64,000 bases of DNA from Oligoflexia bacterium (GTDB lineage Bacteria > Bdellovibrionota > Bdellovibrionia > Bdellovibrionales > Bdellovibrionaceae). Below the pieces are notes generated by a model. It saw only the letters and a list, made by a program, of their open reading frames with translations. It was not told the origin of the DNA and did not search any database. Each line of letters starts with the position of its first letter. Positions within the stretch are counted from its first letter, which is position 1. A program made the translations under genes and the position numbers. This document shows, in pieces, positions 25,432 through 35,231 of this stretch. Where the stretch lies: the NCBI GenBank assembly GCA_016861345.1, contig BOLD01000012.1, positions 1-64,000 on the forward strand. Direction: 5' to 3'.

Positions 25432-28400
25432 ATGAAGAAAACGGCGAACAAACTGAAGAATGTAACGAGATTCTGCCTGAGCTTAAGTTTGATGATGATT
25501 GCCCCATCGGCAATGCTCATCACAGGTTGTACAAAGCCACGTCCTGCAACCTTTGCCCAAAATCAAGGTATTGACCTTCAAGAGATCGCCGCTCTTGATG
25601 GACAAACTTTTGACCTTATTACTGGTGAGACAATTGGAAATATCTCTGTCAGCAAAGCTGATAAAGTGAATATCAATTCTCAATCCGCCCAAGTTGGGAC
25701 CTTCAATCTCGTTAAATTTAAAACTGATGCCAAACTCTTAAAAGAAATTCCATTCCAAGGTCGCCCAAATCACAAGTACCAAGTTCAATACCGACTGACA
25801 GATAAGTATTTAAAAATTTATAAAATTGCTCAAGCCAAGGATTTGTCCTTAAGAGAAAAAACCATCGCAGAAAAAATGGATGATGGGCGCTTCGCTGTTC
25901 CATTGATGGGCTATCCTGTAACCTATTACACTATTGATCGCATTCAGAATGACAATGGAGAGCGCACTTCAAAGATGATTGAGGTGGGTCAAAACGCAAA
26001 ATCAAAGGCCACTCATTTTAAAATCAATATGAATAACTACACTATTTTTAAAGCTCTAGAAAAAGTGGATGTTATTCCCGCTTCAATGTTTGATGGAGAG
26101 TGGTATTTCTCTGAGACCATTATTTCAACTCCTGAAAATGAAGTTGAAAACGTTGGAATGGGTCGACAGGAGGATCAAAACTTAGAGAACGCCAACCGTA
26201 TTAAATTTTTAAAATACGAAACTTTTATTAAGGCCGTAAATGTCAATATCGATGAGCGGCTTAAAAAAGAAAGTCAAGCTCAAGGTTCAGATGTGAACTA
26301 CGCTGCAGTCATGTCCATTCCAGCCCAATGGAAAGATTATCGATTAGCAAAATCTGGTTCCGACACTGAACTCAGTGAAGAGGAAAATACAGAAATCACC
26401 TGGGATAAGCGCAAATATGTTGAAATCAATGCAAACTCTATTTCGACAGCTTTGTTGTCTTCAGACACAGATGGTAACGGTATTAACCTGCCAAGCAAGC
26501 TTGTGAACTTTGAGATCAATGATAACTACATTTCGTTCACAATACAAAAACACTCTTCCAACACTCGAGTCCGTTATTCCTTCTTAAAAGCTGGAGAGAG
26601 AAATTATCAGCCTAAGGTTCACTTTGAAAAGGACTTCAAAAAATTCGGTTATTTCACAACTCAAAAGGCTTCTATTCAAAACTATGAGATTCGAAGAAAA
26701 GAAGATGCTGAAAAAAATAATTTTATCTCACGCTTTAATCCTTCAAATAAAACCATTACATTTAACTTCACAACAACTTCTCCAGAGTGGGCTCGAGGTG
26801 CCGCAGCGAAAGCCGTCGAGGGCTGGAATAATGCCTTCCAAGAGGCCGGAACTGGAATCAATGTTGTTCTAGATACAACGAAAGACGTTGAGCTTGGGGA
26901 TCTGCGCTACAATGCGATCAACCTGATTGAATCTCGCGTGAGTGGGTCACTGTTTGGATTTGGACCATCGGTCACAGACCCCCTAACAGGTGAAATTATC
27001 TCTGCGACGTCGAATGTTCATATTACTCCAATCCGCTCGGCTCTTGATGAGGAAATCACAAACTATGTTCGAGTTAAGATTGGTGAAATGAATGGTAGCT
27101 TTGTCAGTGCACTTTCATCGATTGTCACTGAAATGAAAAGCATGGTTGTCGGCAACAATAAAGACACCATTTCAGTCAATGCAGGATTTTTACGAAAACT
27201 TCCTGAGTTAAAAGTTCCTGTGCTTGAAAATGGAGAACTCGTCCAGAAAAAGGTCCAATTTAAGGCCGATAGTAAAAACTTTGGCCGTGAATTCAGCTTG
27301 GGGCTGAACTCTGCCAATATTCATCAAGAGATTGAAGCTCAGTGTCCAGAAGTATTAAAGTACATCGAGGACGTCAAAGCTGAGATGAAGCGATCTGGAA
27401 AAACATATACTGATGCTCAGAATGAAGTCCAAGACTCTTGCTCAAAGAAGCTTGTGACTCACAAAATGCTTGGAACATTGATCCACGAAATGGGACATAA
27501 CCTTGGACTACGTCACAATTTTATGGGATCAACAGATTATTTGAACTTCTGGGATCAGAAAAAAGCTGGTACTGATAAACCTGTCCGCAGCTCATCAGTC
27601 ATGGAGTATCCTGCGTTTAATGAGGACCGACTGACGCAACCTGGCGCTTACGATATCGCAGCTATTCGATACGGATATGCCGATGCTGTTGAAATTCAAG
27701 ATGGGGATACAGTTAAAATTGCAAAATTGAATCCCAAAAAGAGCATCGAAGACAATGTGAACAATGCTCAATTGAAAAAATATGCCTTCTGTACGGATGA
27801 GGATGTTTTCTTCAACACCAATCCCATGTGTCAACGCCATGATGCGGGCGTTACTCCTGAAGAGATCGTTGACAATATGATCCGAGATTACAACGCCTCG
27901 TTTGCGACATTGAATTATCGCTACGATAAAACTTGGTCTGCAGACTCGGAACGCTTAGCTTACTATCGATTAGGTCGTTTCTTTCTTCCCATGAAGCGCT
28001 TTTATGACGAATGGAGAAGCTCTCTGGCTCGCTACCTTGGAATTAATAACCGATACCTTGAAAATTACACGCAAGCGCAGCTCGATCAGAAAATTGCCGA
28101 AATGGCTAAAGATCCTAATTTTGAATACTACGCAAAACACTACAGAGTCGCTGCTGACAAGGCCTTTAAGTTCCTAAAACAAATTGCTTTCATGCCTTCA
28201 AAGTACTGCGTGGCGAAGTACAACAATTCCGTTGATCTGGTGGACTTTGAATCTATCCGAGAAACAATTTTCTTCTCTACGAATCAATCCGTCAAATCTT
28301 GCGTGGATGATCACGTCAAAACTTATCTTGGTAAGAACATGGGTGCAGACTCAATCGGGTCAGTAGGATATTACCTTAATGATGTGAAATTTGATATGTC

Positions 28401-29415
28401 AGCTCGAAATATTGCTGAACCGAATGATATTGTCGGTACATTCATGGAGCGCGTTTTTGCAAATCTTGTTATCACAATGAGATTAAACACAGCTCCGATG
28501 TCTTCAATGTCCTTTGATTTTGCTCCAAACTTTTTGGATGAGGCCAAAAATAGGGCCGTCTGGATAGATGCCGTTGAAACAAGACTCTTTACCGGCATTG
28601 ACCTTGAATCTGTGAGATCAAATCAAACATTGAGTGAAAGTAAAAACTTAATCACTTTTGCACGGAAAAATGTATCTGCATTCCCTAAATTTAAAACTGA
28701 GCAAAGTCTGATTCGCAATATGTATCTTTCTATGATTGATGCCATTAGCGTTCCTGGAAATCCACGCGTGAGTGGCGAGCGTGGGACCCCATACGAAGCT
28801 GGAATCACCTCAAATCCAGATATCGTGAAAGAGGCCGCAGCCAAAATCCCAATGTATGGGGGACGATACTTTGTCGTTCTTGATAAATCAGCCACAAGTG
28901 CTTTGGAAATGGTCAGCACTCTTATTAAATTATCTGCAATGGAACAATCTAAAGAAATCACCATAGCTGATTTGAAGCCTGTTCTAGATTTGCTCAATAG
29001 CTTTCTTCCAAAAGAAGGTGAGAAAATGACTTCTCAACAGCTATTAGAAATGATGGAAAAGGCATTTGCATTTTCGAACGAGAACCAAAAAAATGCTACT
29101 TTAGTTAGAGCAATTGCCTTCATACTGAAAAGTGAAGATCTGGTTGGTGAGGCCCTTATCAAAAAGGCCATAGAGAAAACAAAATCAGATGACCCTGAAA
29201 CTATAAAAGAAGCCGTTGCAGAGTTTGATCTTGATTCAGTTTATAAAGAATTAAAACTGGAGAATGCTTTTAATGCAAAATCAATCCAGACAAAAGCAGA
29301 ATTCTTTGTAAAAATGAATAAAGAAATGTCAGAAGCTTACAGCCGCAATAAGCACGAGTACGATGCACAACGCACACTTTTGTTGAAAATTATGGCGAGC
29401 TTCCCCGAGTTATAA
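25432..29415 (+). CDS. Large zinc metalloprotease lipoprotein, metzincin-like
   Basis: This 1327-residue exported lipoprotein has a lipobox LITGC near residue 33. The zinc site is IHEMGHNLGLRH at about residues 684-695, an HExxHxxGxxH metzincin motif, followed by SSVMEYP near 722 as the Met-turn. The architecture resembles the large zinc-dependent metalloproteases with DUF4953/DUF5117-type regions. The long N-terminal part (residues 40-460) is beta-rich and the C-terminal 300 residues are helical. The ATG is chosen over a GTG five codons upstream because AAAGGA precedes it at 6 nt. It could degrade host or prey protein at the cell surface, which is inference. Confidence 0.85.
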   Translation: MKKTANKLKNVTRFCLSLSLMMIAPSAMLITGCTKPRPATFAQNQGIDLQEIAALDGQTFDLITGETIGNISVSKADKVNINSQSAQVGTFNLVKFKTDAKLLKEIPFQGRPNHKYQVQYRLTDKYLKIYKIAQAKDLSLREKTIAEKMDDGRFAVPLMGYPVTYYTIDRIQNDNGERTSKMIEVGQNAKSKATHFKINMNNYTIFKALEKVDVIPASMFDGEWYFSETIISTPENEVENVGMGRQEDQNLENANRIKFLKYETFIKAVNVNIDERLKKESQAQGSDVNYAAVMSIPAQWKDYRLAKSGSDTELSEEENTEITWDKRKYVEINANSISTALLSSDTDGNGINLPSKLVNFEINDNYISFTIQKHSSNTRVRYSFLKAGERNYQPKVHFEKDFKKFGYFTTQKASIQNYEIRRKEDAEKNNFISRFNPSNKTITFNFTTTSPEWARGAAAKAVEGWNNAFQEAGTGINVVLDTTKDVELGDLRYNAINLIESRVSGSLFGFGPSVTDPLTGEIISATSNVHITPIRSALDEEITNYVRVKIGEMNGSFVSALSSIVTEMKSMVVGNNKDTISVNAGFLRKLPELKVPVLENGELVQKKVQFKADSKNFGREFSLGLNSANIHQEIEAQCPEVLKYIEDVKAEMKRSGKTYTDAQNEVQDSCSKKLVTHKMLGTLIHEMGHNLGLRHNFMGSTDYLNFWDQKKAGTDKPVRSSSVMEYPAFNEDRLTQPGAYDIAAIRYGYADAVEIQDGDTVKIAKLNPKKSIEDNVNNAQLKKYAFCTDEDVFFNTNPMCQRHDAGVTPEEIVDNMIRDYNASFATLNYRYDKTWSADSERLAYYRLGRFFLPMKRFYDEWRSSLARYLGINNRYLENYTQAQLDQKIAEMAKDPNFEYYAKHYRVAADKAFKFLKQIAFMPSKYCVAKYNNSVDLVDFESIRETIFFSTNQSVKSCVDDHVKTYLGKNMGADSIGSVGYYLNDVKFDMSARNIAEPNDIVGTFMERVFANLVITMRLNTAPMSSMSFDFAPNFLDEAKNRAVWIDAVETRLFTGIDLESVRSNQTLSESKNLITFARKNVSAFPKFKTEQSLIRNMYLSMIDAISVPGNPRVSGERGTPYEAGITSNPDIVKEAAAKIPMYGGRYFVVLDKSATSALEMVSTLIKLSAMEQSKEITIADLKPVLDLLNSFLPKEGEKMTSQQLLEMMEKAFAFSNENQKNATLVRAIAFILKSEDLVGEALIKKAIEKTKSDDPETIKEAVAEFDLDSVYKELKLENAFNAKSIQTKAEFFVKMNKEMSEAYSRNKHEYDAQRTLLLKIMASFPEL

Positions 29416-32400
29416 TTCTAGATTTTGATTGATCTCCCTCTCGATGTCTTCTCGGGAGGGAGCGCTTCTCACGAATACCTTTTCAGTCATCGGATAAACC
29501 ACAGCCAACTGAATTTTCTCTGTTGTGATCTTCTTCATTTTGGCCAGCGCCCAAGCATAAATTTTTAACTGAAAGAATGCTTTTTCAAGATGATTCTCAG
29601 ATCCAGTTTTATAATCCACGACCCAACAGGTCCCCTGATCGTCAGTACCCCAAAGATCAATCTGGCCCTGTATCCATGCTTGACCCTGTGAAATACAAAA
29701 TCCCCACTCGACGTGCCCGGTTTGAATAATTTTATATAGCTCTCCCTTATTCCAAGTTTCAACAAACCGACGTGCTTTTTCTAGAGTGGGCGTTAAAGAT
29801 TTTGCTTTTGCCTGATAGCGAAGGCTCTCAAATAAAGCATGAGCCTGAATCCCCTGAAATACTTTGCTCATACTTTGCCTAATATCTCTCTTAACTTCAG
29901 GTTGCCGCAAGTCTTCAGCCCCATCTTCGATTAAAGTTGTTACGGAAATTGTCGGGACCTCTTCTTGAGCTTGAAAGACATAGGCCGGGCGAAGACTATG
30001 ACTTTGATGCAGCTTTTGATTTTCAATTTGCAAATCACCCAAGTCCTCTTTCATTTCAACAGAGAATAATCCACGATTTTCGATTCCGATCTCAAGTGGC
30101 TTCCAAATTCTTTCTGCCCATGAATCCTTATCAATATCACTCCAAATCAATGTGACCCCTTGCTTTGCCCGAGTCATGGCCACATACAAAAGTCGCTCAT
30201 ACTCTTGGCGCTCTCGGTCTTTACGGCGATCCCCGATCTGTTCACCAAGAACTGAAGCCTTCATTTTTCCCTCTTCAGGATGAAGCACCGAGAAGGTCAA
30301 CTTTCCACTTTCTTCATCGAGCATCATCATTGAAGTGGTTCGTCGTGGCCGCCACCTTCCCATGGCGGGAATAATCACATGATCAAATTGCAAACCTTTT
30401 GAGGCATGAATGGTCATCAGGTTCACCCTCTTTGGTTCGATCACCGGAACAGCATCGCCCTCTTCACTGGTCTGATCCGGATCCAAATTGCGATCAGATC
30501 TATTGTGAATAAAATCAAGATATCGGAATCCGGGCTTTCGTTCTTCGGTCTGAAGCATGTGGATCAATTTCCACAAGTTTGCCTCGCGACGCCCCGAAGG
30601 ATCAATTTGGTGAGCTGTTTCAAGCAGGCCAGAATCTTTTAATCCTTTGACCCAAACCTGCGTCACGCCTTCTGTAAAACAAGAATCTATGTCTTGGCTC
30701 AATTTCTCAATTGTTTTATTTTGTGACTTCAGATTCGTGACGGCCTTAACCCAATAGCTTTTTTCATTCTTTGAACAAATTTGGATAATGTCTTTATCCT
30801 CTAAATGAAACCAAGGGCTTCGCAAGACCTCAAGAAAATTAATATTGTCGTGAGGGTTCACAAGAAATTTCAAATACGCCAAAGCATCTCTGATCTCTGA
30901 ACGTTGATAGAATTTACTGGGCGCGTGAACCTGCACAGGTAGCCCAATTTCTCGGGCTTTATGGGCGATTTCCTCTAGATCTTTATGCGTTCTCGCTAGT
31001 ACACAAATCTCCTCTTCGGATACGCTTTCTTGAATTAACTGCTGACAACGACGAAGCACATTTCTCACTTCATATTCTTCATCATCCGATCTTCCAGAAA
31101 GATAAAGTGCTGCAGGCTGTGGGTTCGGCGTGGGATATTTCGCTCGATGAGGAATCATTTTTCCAAATTGCGGACTGAGAGAGGTAAAAATGTAATTGAA
31201 GTACTCAAGAACCTCAGGACGTGAGCGGTAGTTTTCCATTTTTTTTAGATTTTTTCCGCCCTGAACAAGTACTTCTTTTTCTCTTTGTATAAAGACTTCT
31301 GACCTGGCTCCGCGAAAAAGATAGATACTTTGCTGGGGATCACCAACGACAAAGGCATTACGATCCCCCATTAAAGCTTTAAATAACTGAACCTGTCTCG
31401 GAGAGGTATCTTGATATTCATCTATTAACCAGTAATCCCACTCTTGGGAAAATAATCTTGCACTCTCTGACTCCGCCTTGACCAAATTCATCGCATAAGT
31501 TTCTAAATCACCCATGGTGAGCTGGCCTGTCTCGATCTTTTTTTGCTTCAGGGCCTGAGAAATCAATTTTCCTAACTCGATAAAATGGGTTCCCATTTCT
31601 TGATGAAGATCCCAGGCCGCAGGCTCTAATGACCAGTTTTCAAGAATTTTTTTAAGCTCCTTTTGTAACTCAGCCTTGGCGTCAATCGTTACTGGATTTG
31701 AGTTTTTATTTTTCCTGACTATTGGCTTTACTTTGTCAAACTGGTGAAGAGCTCGGCGCTGATCTGAATAATTTTTGGCTCGAGCTGCTTGAATGCAGGA
31801 TTTCAAGCATTTGGTGTAATTGACCCACGAATCTGATGTTTCCTCAATCTCAAGTGCCGAAACTAAAGATTCCGCTTGAGTGACCCAGCTCGATATTTTC
31901 TCTTCAGATAATTTTTGAAGATCCTCGCGCTGGGCAAGGCTGATTTTATTTCCGCCGACATCAAGCTCAGAATAGGATTGAAAGACCTCAATTAAATCGC
32001 TCAATGAATAGGACTCAAGTAATATATCGAGATGGACCCTACCCTGTGTGGACTCTCTTAAAATTTGGCGAATAATTTTTTTTATTAAAATAATTTCCTG
32101 ATCCTCACCGATCACAGTAAATTGCGGGGGAAGTCCAACCATCCCTCCAAAGCGACTTAAGAAAATGCTAAGCACGCCATGAATGGTCGAAATATGCAAA
32201 TGGCTTTGTTTTTGTACAAATTCGATCAGGTCATGATCCCCTAATTCTAACGACTTTTGAACCAATCGCTCTTTGAGTTCCTGAGTGGCTTTTCGCGTAA
32301 AGGTGGTGACAACGAGAAAGGGGAACTGTCCTTTTTCAATCTTGTGTTTCTTAGCAAGTGATAAAACTCTTTTCACAAGCTCTGTGGTCTTTCCAGCTCC

Positions 32401-32487
32401 GGCCCCAGCACGAACGACAAGATTTTCCATCTTGCCTTTTTCTTGCAACTCTAATTCTGCCATTACATCAAGTGGGGTGCTCGACAT
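29410..32487 (-). CDS. addA: AddA/RecB-like ATP-dependent helicase-nuclease
   Basis: This 1025-residue UvrD-type helicase has a C-terminal PD-(D/E)XK nuclease and works in double-strand break end-resection with the AddB-like partner. Visible elements are Walker A RAGAGAGKTTELV near residue 27, DEYQDTSPRQ, VVGDPQQSIYLFRGA, ENYRSRP, LMTIHASKGLQFDHV and LYVAMTRAKQ. The nuclease is at about 940-962 (GQIDLWG then VVDYKTG). The ATG at 32487 is favoured over one at 32499 because GGAGG lies 5 nt upstream of it. It overlaps the addB 3' end by 25 nt and converges with the metalloprotease gene. Confidence 0.88.
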   Translation of the reverse strand: MSSTPLDVMAELELQEKGKMENLVVRAGAGAGKTTELVKRVLSLAKKHKIEKGQFPFLVVTTFTRKATQELKERLVQKSLELGDHDLIEFVQKQSHLHISTIHGVLSIFLSRFGGMVGLPPQFTVIGEDQEIILIKKIIRQILRESTQGRVHLDILLESYSLSDLIEVFQSYSELDVGGNKISLAQREDLQKLSEEKISSWVTQAESLVSALEIEETSDSWVNYTKCLKSCIQAARAKNYSDQRRALHQFDKVKPIVRKNKNSNPVTIDAKAELQKELKKILENWSLEPAAWDLHQEMGTHFIELGKLISQALKQKKIETGQLTMGDLETYAMNLVKAESESARLFSQEWDYWLIDEYQDTSPRQVQLFKALMGDRNAFVVGDPQQSIYLFRGARSEVFIQREKEVLVQGGKNLKKMENYRSRPEVLEYFNYIFTSLSPQFGKMIPHRAKYPTPNPQPAALYLSGRSDDEEYEVRNVLRRCQQLIQESVSEEEICVLARTHKDLEEIAHKAREIGLPVQVHAPSKFYQRSEIRDALAYLKFLVNPHDNINFLEVLRSPWFHLEDKDIIQICSKNEKSYWVKAVTNLKSQNKTIEKLSQDIDSCFTEGVTQVWVKGLKDSGLLETAHQIDPSGRREANLWKLIHMLQTEERKPGFRYLDFIHNRSDRNLDPDQTSEEGDAVPVIEPKRVNLMTIHASKGLQFDHVIIPAMGRWRPRRTTSMMMLDEESGKLTFSVLHPEEGKMKASVLGEQIGDRRKDRERQEYERLLYVAMTRAKQGVTLIWSDIDKDSWAERIWKPLEIGIENRGLFSVEMKEDLGDLQIENQKLHQSHSLRPAYVFQAQEEVPTISVTTLIEDGAEDLRQPEVKRDIRQSMSKVFQGIQAHALFESLRYQAKAKSLTPTLEKARRFVETWNKGELYKIIQTGHVEWGFCISQGQAWIQGQIDLWGTDDQGTCWVVDYKTGSENHLEKAFFQLKIYAWALAKMKKITTEKIQLAVVYPMTEKVFVRSAPSREDIEREINQNLEL

Positions 32488-35201
32488 AAAGCCCTCCATC
32501 GACAGCGGTCACAAATTTCTTTTTCGCGAGGCCTTGGACCAAAATCTCCATCGCTTATTGCCTGAACAAATTTGAAGAGCAAATTGTTTAACTCTTCATA
32601 AAATTGATTTTTCTCTTCATGTGAAATGGACTTCTTAACTTCAGGGAATAAAAGATTTTGTCCATCGGTCAGACTCATGCCCTTTTCTCGGTTCATATCT
32701 TTTAATATGTAATAATGGGCCCCCAAGACCTGGGCCCCTTGGTAACCTGAAACCAATCCCATATCAAAGGCCATTGCGTAAAAACCAAGCTGCAAACGAT
32801 TATCCTTGAGCCAGTTCGCAAATGAGTGTGAAGAATCCTGGCTTGATTTATAATCAATCAGAACAATTTTTTGATCAGTTGCTCCAACCGATACTCCGTC
32901 CACTCGATCAATTTTTCCTGAGAAACTGACAGAATTTATCCCCTTTGTTTGAGAGTATTTTTTCTCGCTAGGGTCATAATAAAATTGAAACTCTTTTTCA
33001 CGATCCAGAATTTGAGAAGTAGGAAATTTCTTTGCCCAATCTCTTTCATTTTCAAGAAAGCGAAGTCCAAGTTTCACATGCCTTTCCCTGAGCGAGGGCC
33101 AAAGTTGGTTATCGCCTAACTGAATGATCCCTTCTTTAATGATTTGATCCAAAATCTCTCGAATTTCCTGTTCGCTACGATTCAAATTCAAAGGTGATTC
33201 AGTTAGTTTTTCAAACAACGCATGGGCAAGCGAGCCCTTCTTTCTTTGATCAAGTTCAAGATCAACTAGAGGCTCATCGAGCAAAGCAAAAATACGAGAT
33301 GCGAAAAATTGAAATGGGCAGTTTTGATAGGTTTCAAGTGAAGAAGCCGACAGTGAGGGCACTTTTTCAAGCGGCACTTTCTCAAAATCTTTTTCACCCA
33401 AGTCTCGATAAACTGCAGGTGGAAGCTGCGCCTGAGATGCTTTTTCATCCCACCGACAGTGTCCTGGGCTCGACATCACATGGATACTATGACCACCCAG
33501 CTTTAACCAAAATGGATGTGGAGCCTCAACACCACCCTGAAGGGAAGTTGCCGGAAATAGCAAATGATCCTCTGTTCCCTGATGCTGAAATAGCCAAAGA
33601 AGTTCAAAAAGAGCCGCAGTTTGCTCAGGATGAGCTAAATAAAATCCCCTCTCTCGAGCCAGCTGATCGATTTCATAAGATGTTAAAAAACTTTTTCGAT
33701 TCTCTTTAAAATTGGACTCTGTCAAACCCACAAAAAATCGATAAGTAAAGCTCGCTGAGTCGGCAGAAAGAATATTTATAAATTGAACACCCCGCCGATG
33801 ACCCTGCTCATTGCAAATTTCTTTTTTAGAGAGAACTTTTTCAAGATACGAAGTCCAGGATGAAAACTCCATCCGAACCTGACACTGCGAGAGAGTCAAA
33901 AGCTCACGAAGAACAATTTCTAACAAAGAGTCCTCTTTCCAGCTCCAAAATTTTAAAATCCACCCAATATAGGTATCTAAATCCACTAAACCTGATGGGG
34001 CTCTTTCTGACCGGAAGGCCGTCTCGATTGCAGATAACCGTCCTAAATCTGTTCCATCGAGCATCTGTGAAAATAAGGCTTCGAATCTTTCAAATCTCAA
34101 ATCCATCTGTTTCTCAGACTGAAAGCATTGAATCTCAAGGTCAGAGTAGAGCACCTCATCCGTCATCAGGCGAAGGCGTCCAATCCAAGTGCTGATCTGA
34201 GGCAGTCCATGAAGCCTTGTTGTGACATCCTTCGCTACTGGGATTCCTTCTTCTTGAAAATAGGGTCGAATCAAGGGCCAATACTTTTCAATATCAGGTG
34301 CCACTACGGCGACTTGATGAGGCATCACGCCTTGATCAAGTAAAACTCTTATCTTTTCTGTCACATACTTCACTTCAGCCAATGGGCCTGTTAACTTTTG
34401 TAAAATTAATTTTTCCCCTGAATACTGGACCTGCTCAAGAGGAGATCGATGATCATTAGATGCCGCTCGTTTTCCCGTCGGAGTAAGACGACTATTCAAC
34501 TCTTCATAGGGACGCATCAAATGTGGGAAGGCCTGAGCCCAATCAGGACTGGGGTGAATCACCTGGATGTCAATTTGCTGGCTGAGTCTCCAAATCAGTT
34601 CCTGCTCAACCATCGAAAGCTCTGCACCTAAATCAAATATGAGCGATCGCTCCAAATGGATTTCCCAACCCGATTGATTCATCAAAAATCCTGAAATCCA
34701 ATTTGGAATCATTAAATTTTGATTGATAAAGTAATCATAATTTTTTCTTCCCAGTTGATACCAGCCAAACACTCGACTGAGAACGCTGGGACGATCTTTT
34801 AACCAATCAACAAAAGCCTGATCCCCTGAGGGATGGGAATAAAGGGGAATAAAACTTTGGATGGCCTCAAAAACGCCCGTATCCAAAAGTTTAATTTGAG
34901 TCTCTTTCTCTTCCTTTAAATTTTCTTTCAGCTGGCTTCGTATAAGATCGGATGAAACAAATTGAAAATCAGGAAATGATCTTTTCAACAATCTTTTCCA
35001 CAATTCGCTAACCCGAAGAACACTTTCATCTTCAAAAAAGCCATACTTCTCAATGAGAGTATTTTGAATTTCAAATTTTGATCGAAGATCAGAGACCAGC
35101 CATGTTGTCTTTGAAGGATCAAAGTGATCGATCAACTTCTTTTTTTCTTCTGGATTTTGGATAGTCACGATTTTGAGCATGGGATCTTTAGATGCTTGCA
35201 T
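32463..35201 (-). CDS. addB: AddB-like nuclease subunit with iron-sulphur Cys set
   Basis: This 912-residue partner of AddA has a C-terminal PD-(D/E)XK nuclease (GKIDRVDG then IVLIDYKSS). It is bracketed by cysteines: one in YQNCPFQFF at about residue 628 and three in CDRCRWRALC at the end, the pattern of an AddB-type 4Fe-4S staple. The N-terminal helicase-like half lacks a GxxGxGKT Walker A motif (the region reads TTWLVSDLRSKFEIQ), as in AddB proteins that no longer hydrolyse ATP. Either the ATG at 35201 or the one at 35180 could be the start. It is divergent from the transporter gene by 30 nt. Confidence 0.82.
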   Translation of the reverse strand: MQASKDPMLKIVTIQNPEEKKKLIDHFDPSKTTWLVSDLRSKFEIQNTLIEKYGFFEDESVLRVSELWKRLLKRSFPDFQFVSSDLIRSQLKENLKEEKETQIKLLDTGVFEAIQSFIPLYSHPSGDQAFVDWLKDRPSVLSRVFGWYQLGRKNYDYFINQNLMIPNWISGFLMNQSGWEIHLERSLIFDLGAELSMVEQELIWRLSQQIDIQVIHPSPDWAQAFPHLMRPYEELNSRLTPTGKRAASNDHRSPLEQVQYSGEKLILQKLTGPLAEVKYVTEKIRVLLDQGVMPHQVAVVAPDIEKYWPLIRPYFQEEGIPVAKDVTTRLHGLPQISTWIGRLRLMTDEVLYSDLEIQCFQSEKQMDLRFERFEALFSQMLDGTDLGRLSAIETAFRSERAPSGLVDLDTYIGWILKFWSWKEDSLLEIVLRELLTLSQCQVRMEFSSWTSYLEKVLSKKEICNEQGHRRGVQFINILSADSASFTYRFFVGLTESNFKENRKSFLTSYEIDQLARERGFYLAHPEQTAALFELLWLFQHQGTEDHLLFPATSLQGGVEAPHPFWLKLGGHSIHVMSSPGHCRWDEKASQAQLPPAVYRDLGEKDFEKVPLEKVPSLSASSLETYQNCPFQFFASRIFALLDEPLVDLELDQRKKGSLAHALFEKLTESPLNLNRSEQEIREILDQIIKEGIIQLGDNQLWPSLRERHVKLGLRFLENERDWAKKFPTSQILDREKEFQFYYDPSEKKYSQTKGINSVSFSGKIDRVDGVSVGATDQKIVLIDYKSSQDSSHSFANWLKDNRLQLGFYAMAFDMGLVSGYQGAQVLGAHYYILKDMNREKGMSLTDGQNLLFPEVKKSISHEEKNQFYEELNNLLFKFVQAISDGDFGPRPREKEICDRCRWRALCRAPHLM

Positions 35202-35231
35202 TTATCTCGTAAATTAGCAAGGATCACACTG

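Noticed and set aside
33194-33709. 171-residue plus-strand frame opposite addB
   Set aside because: addB is strongly supported by motifs on the other strand; this frame has no signal, motif or ribosome site.
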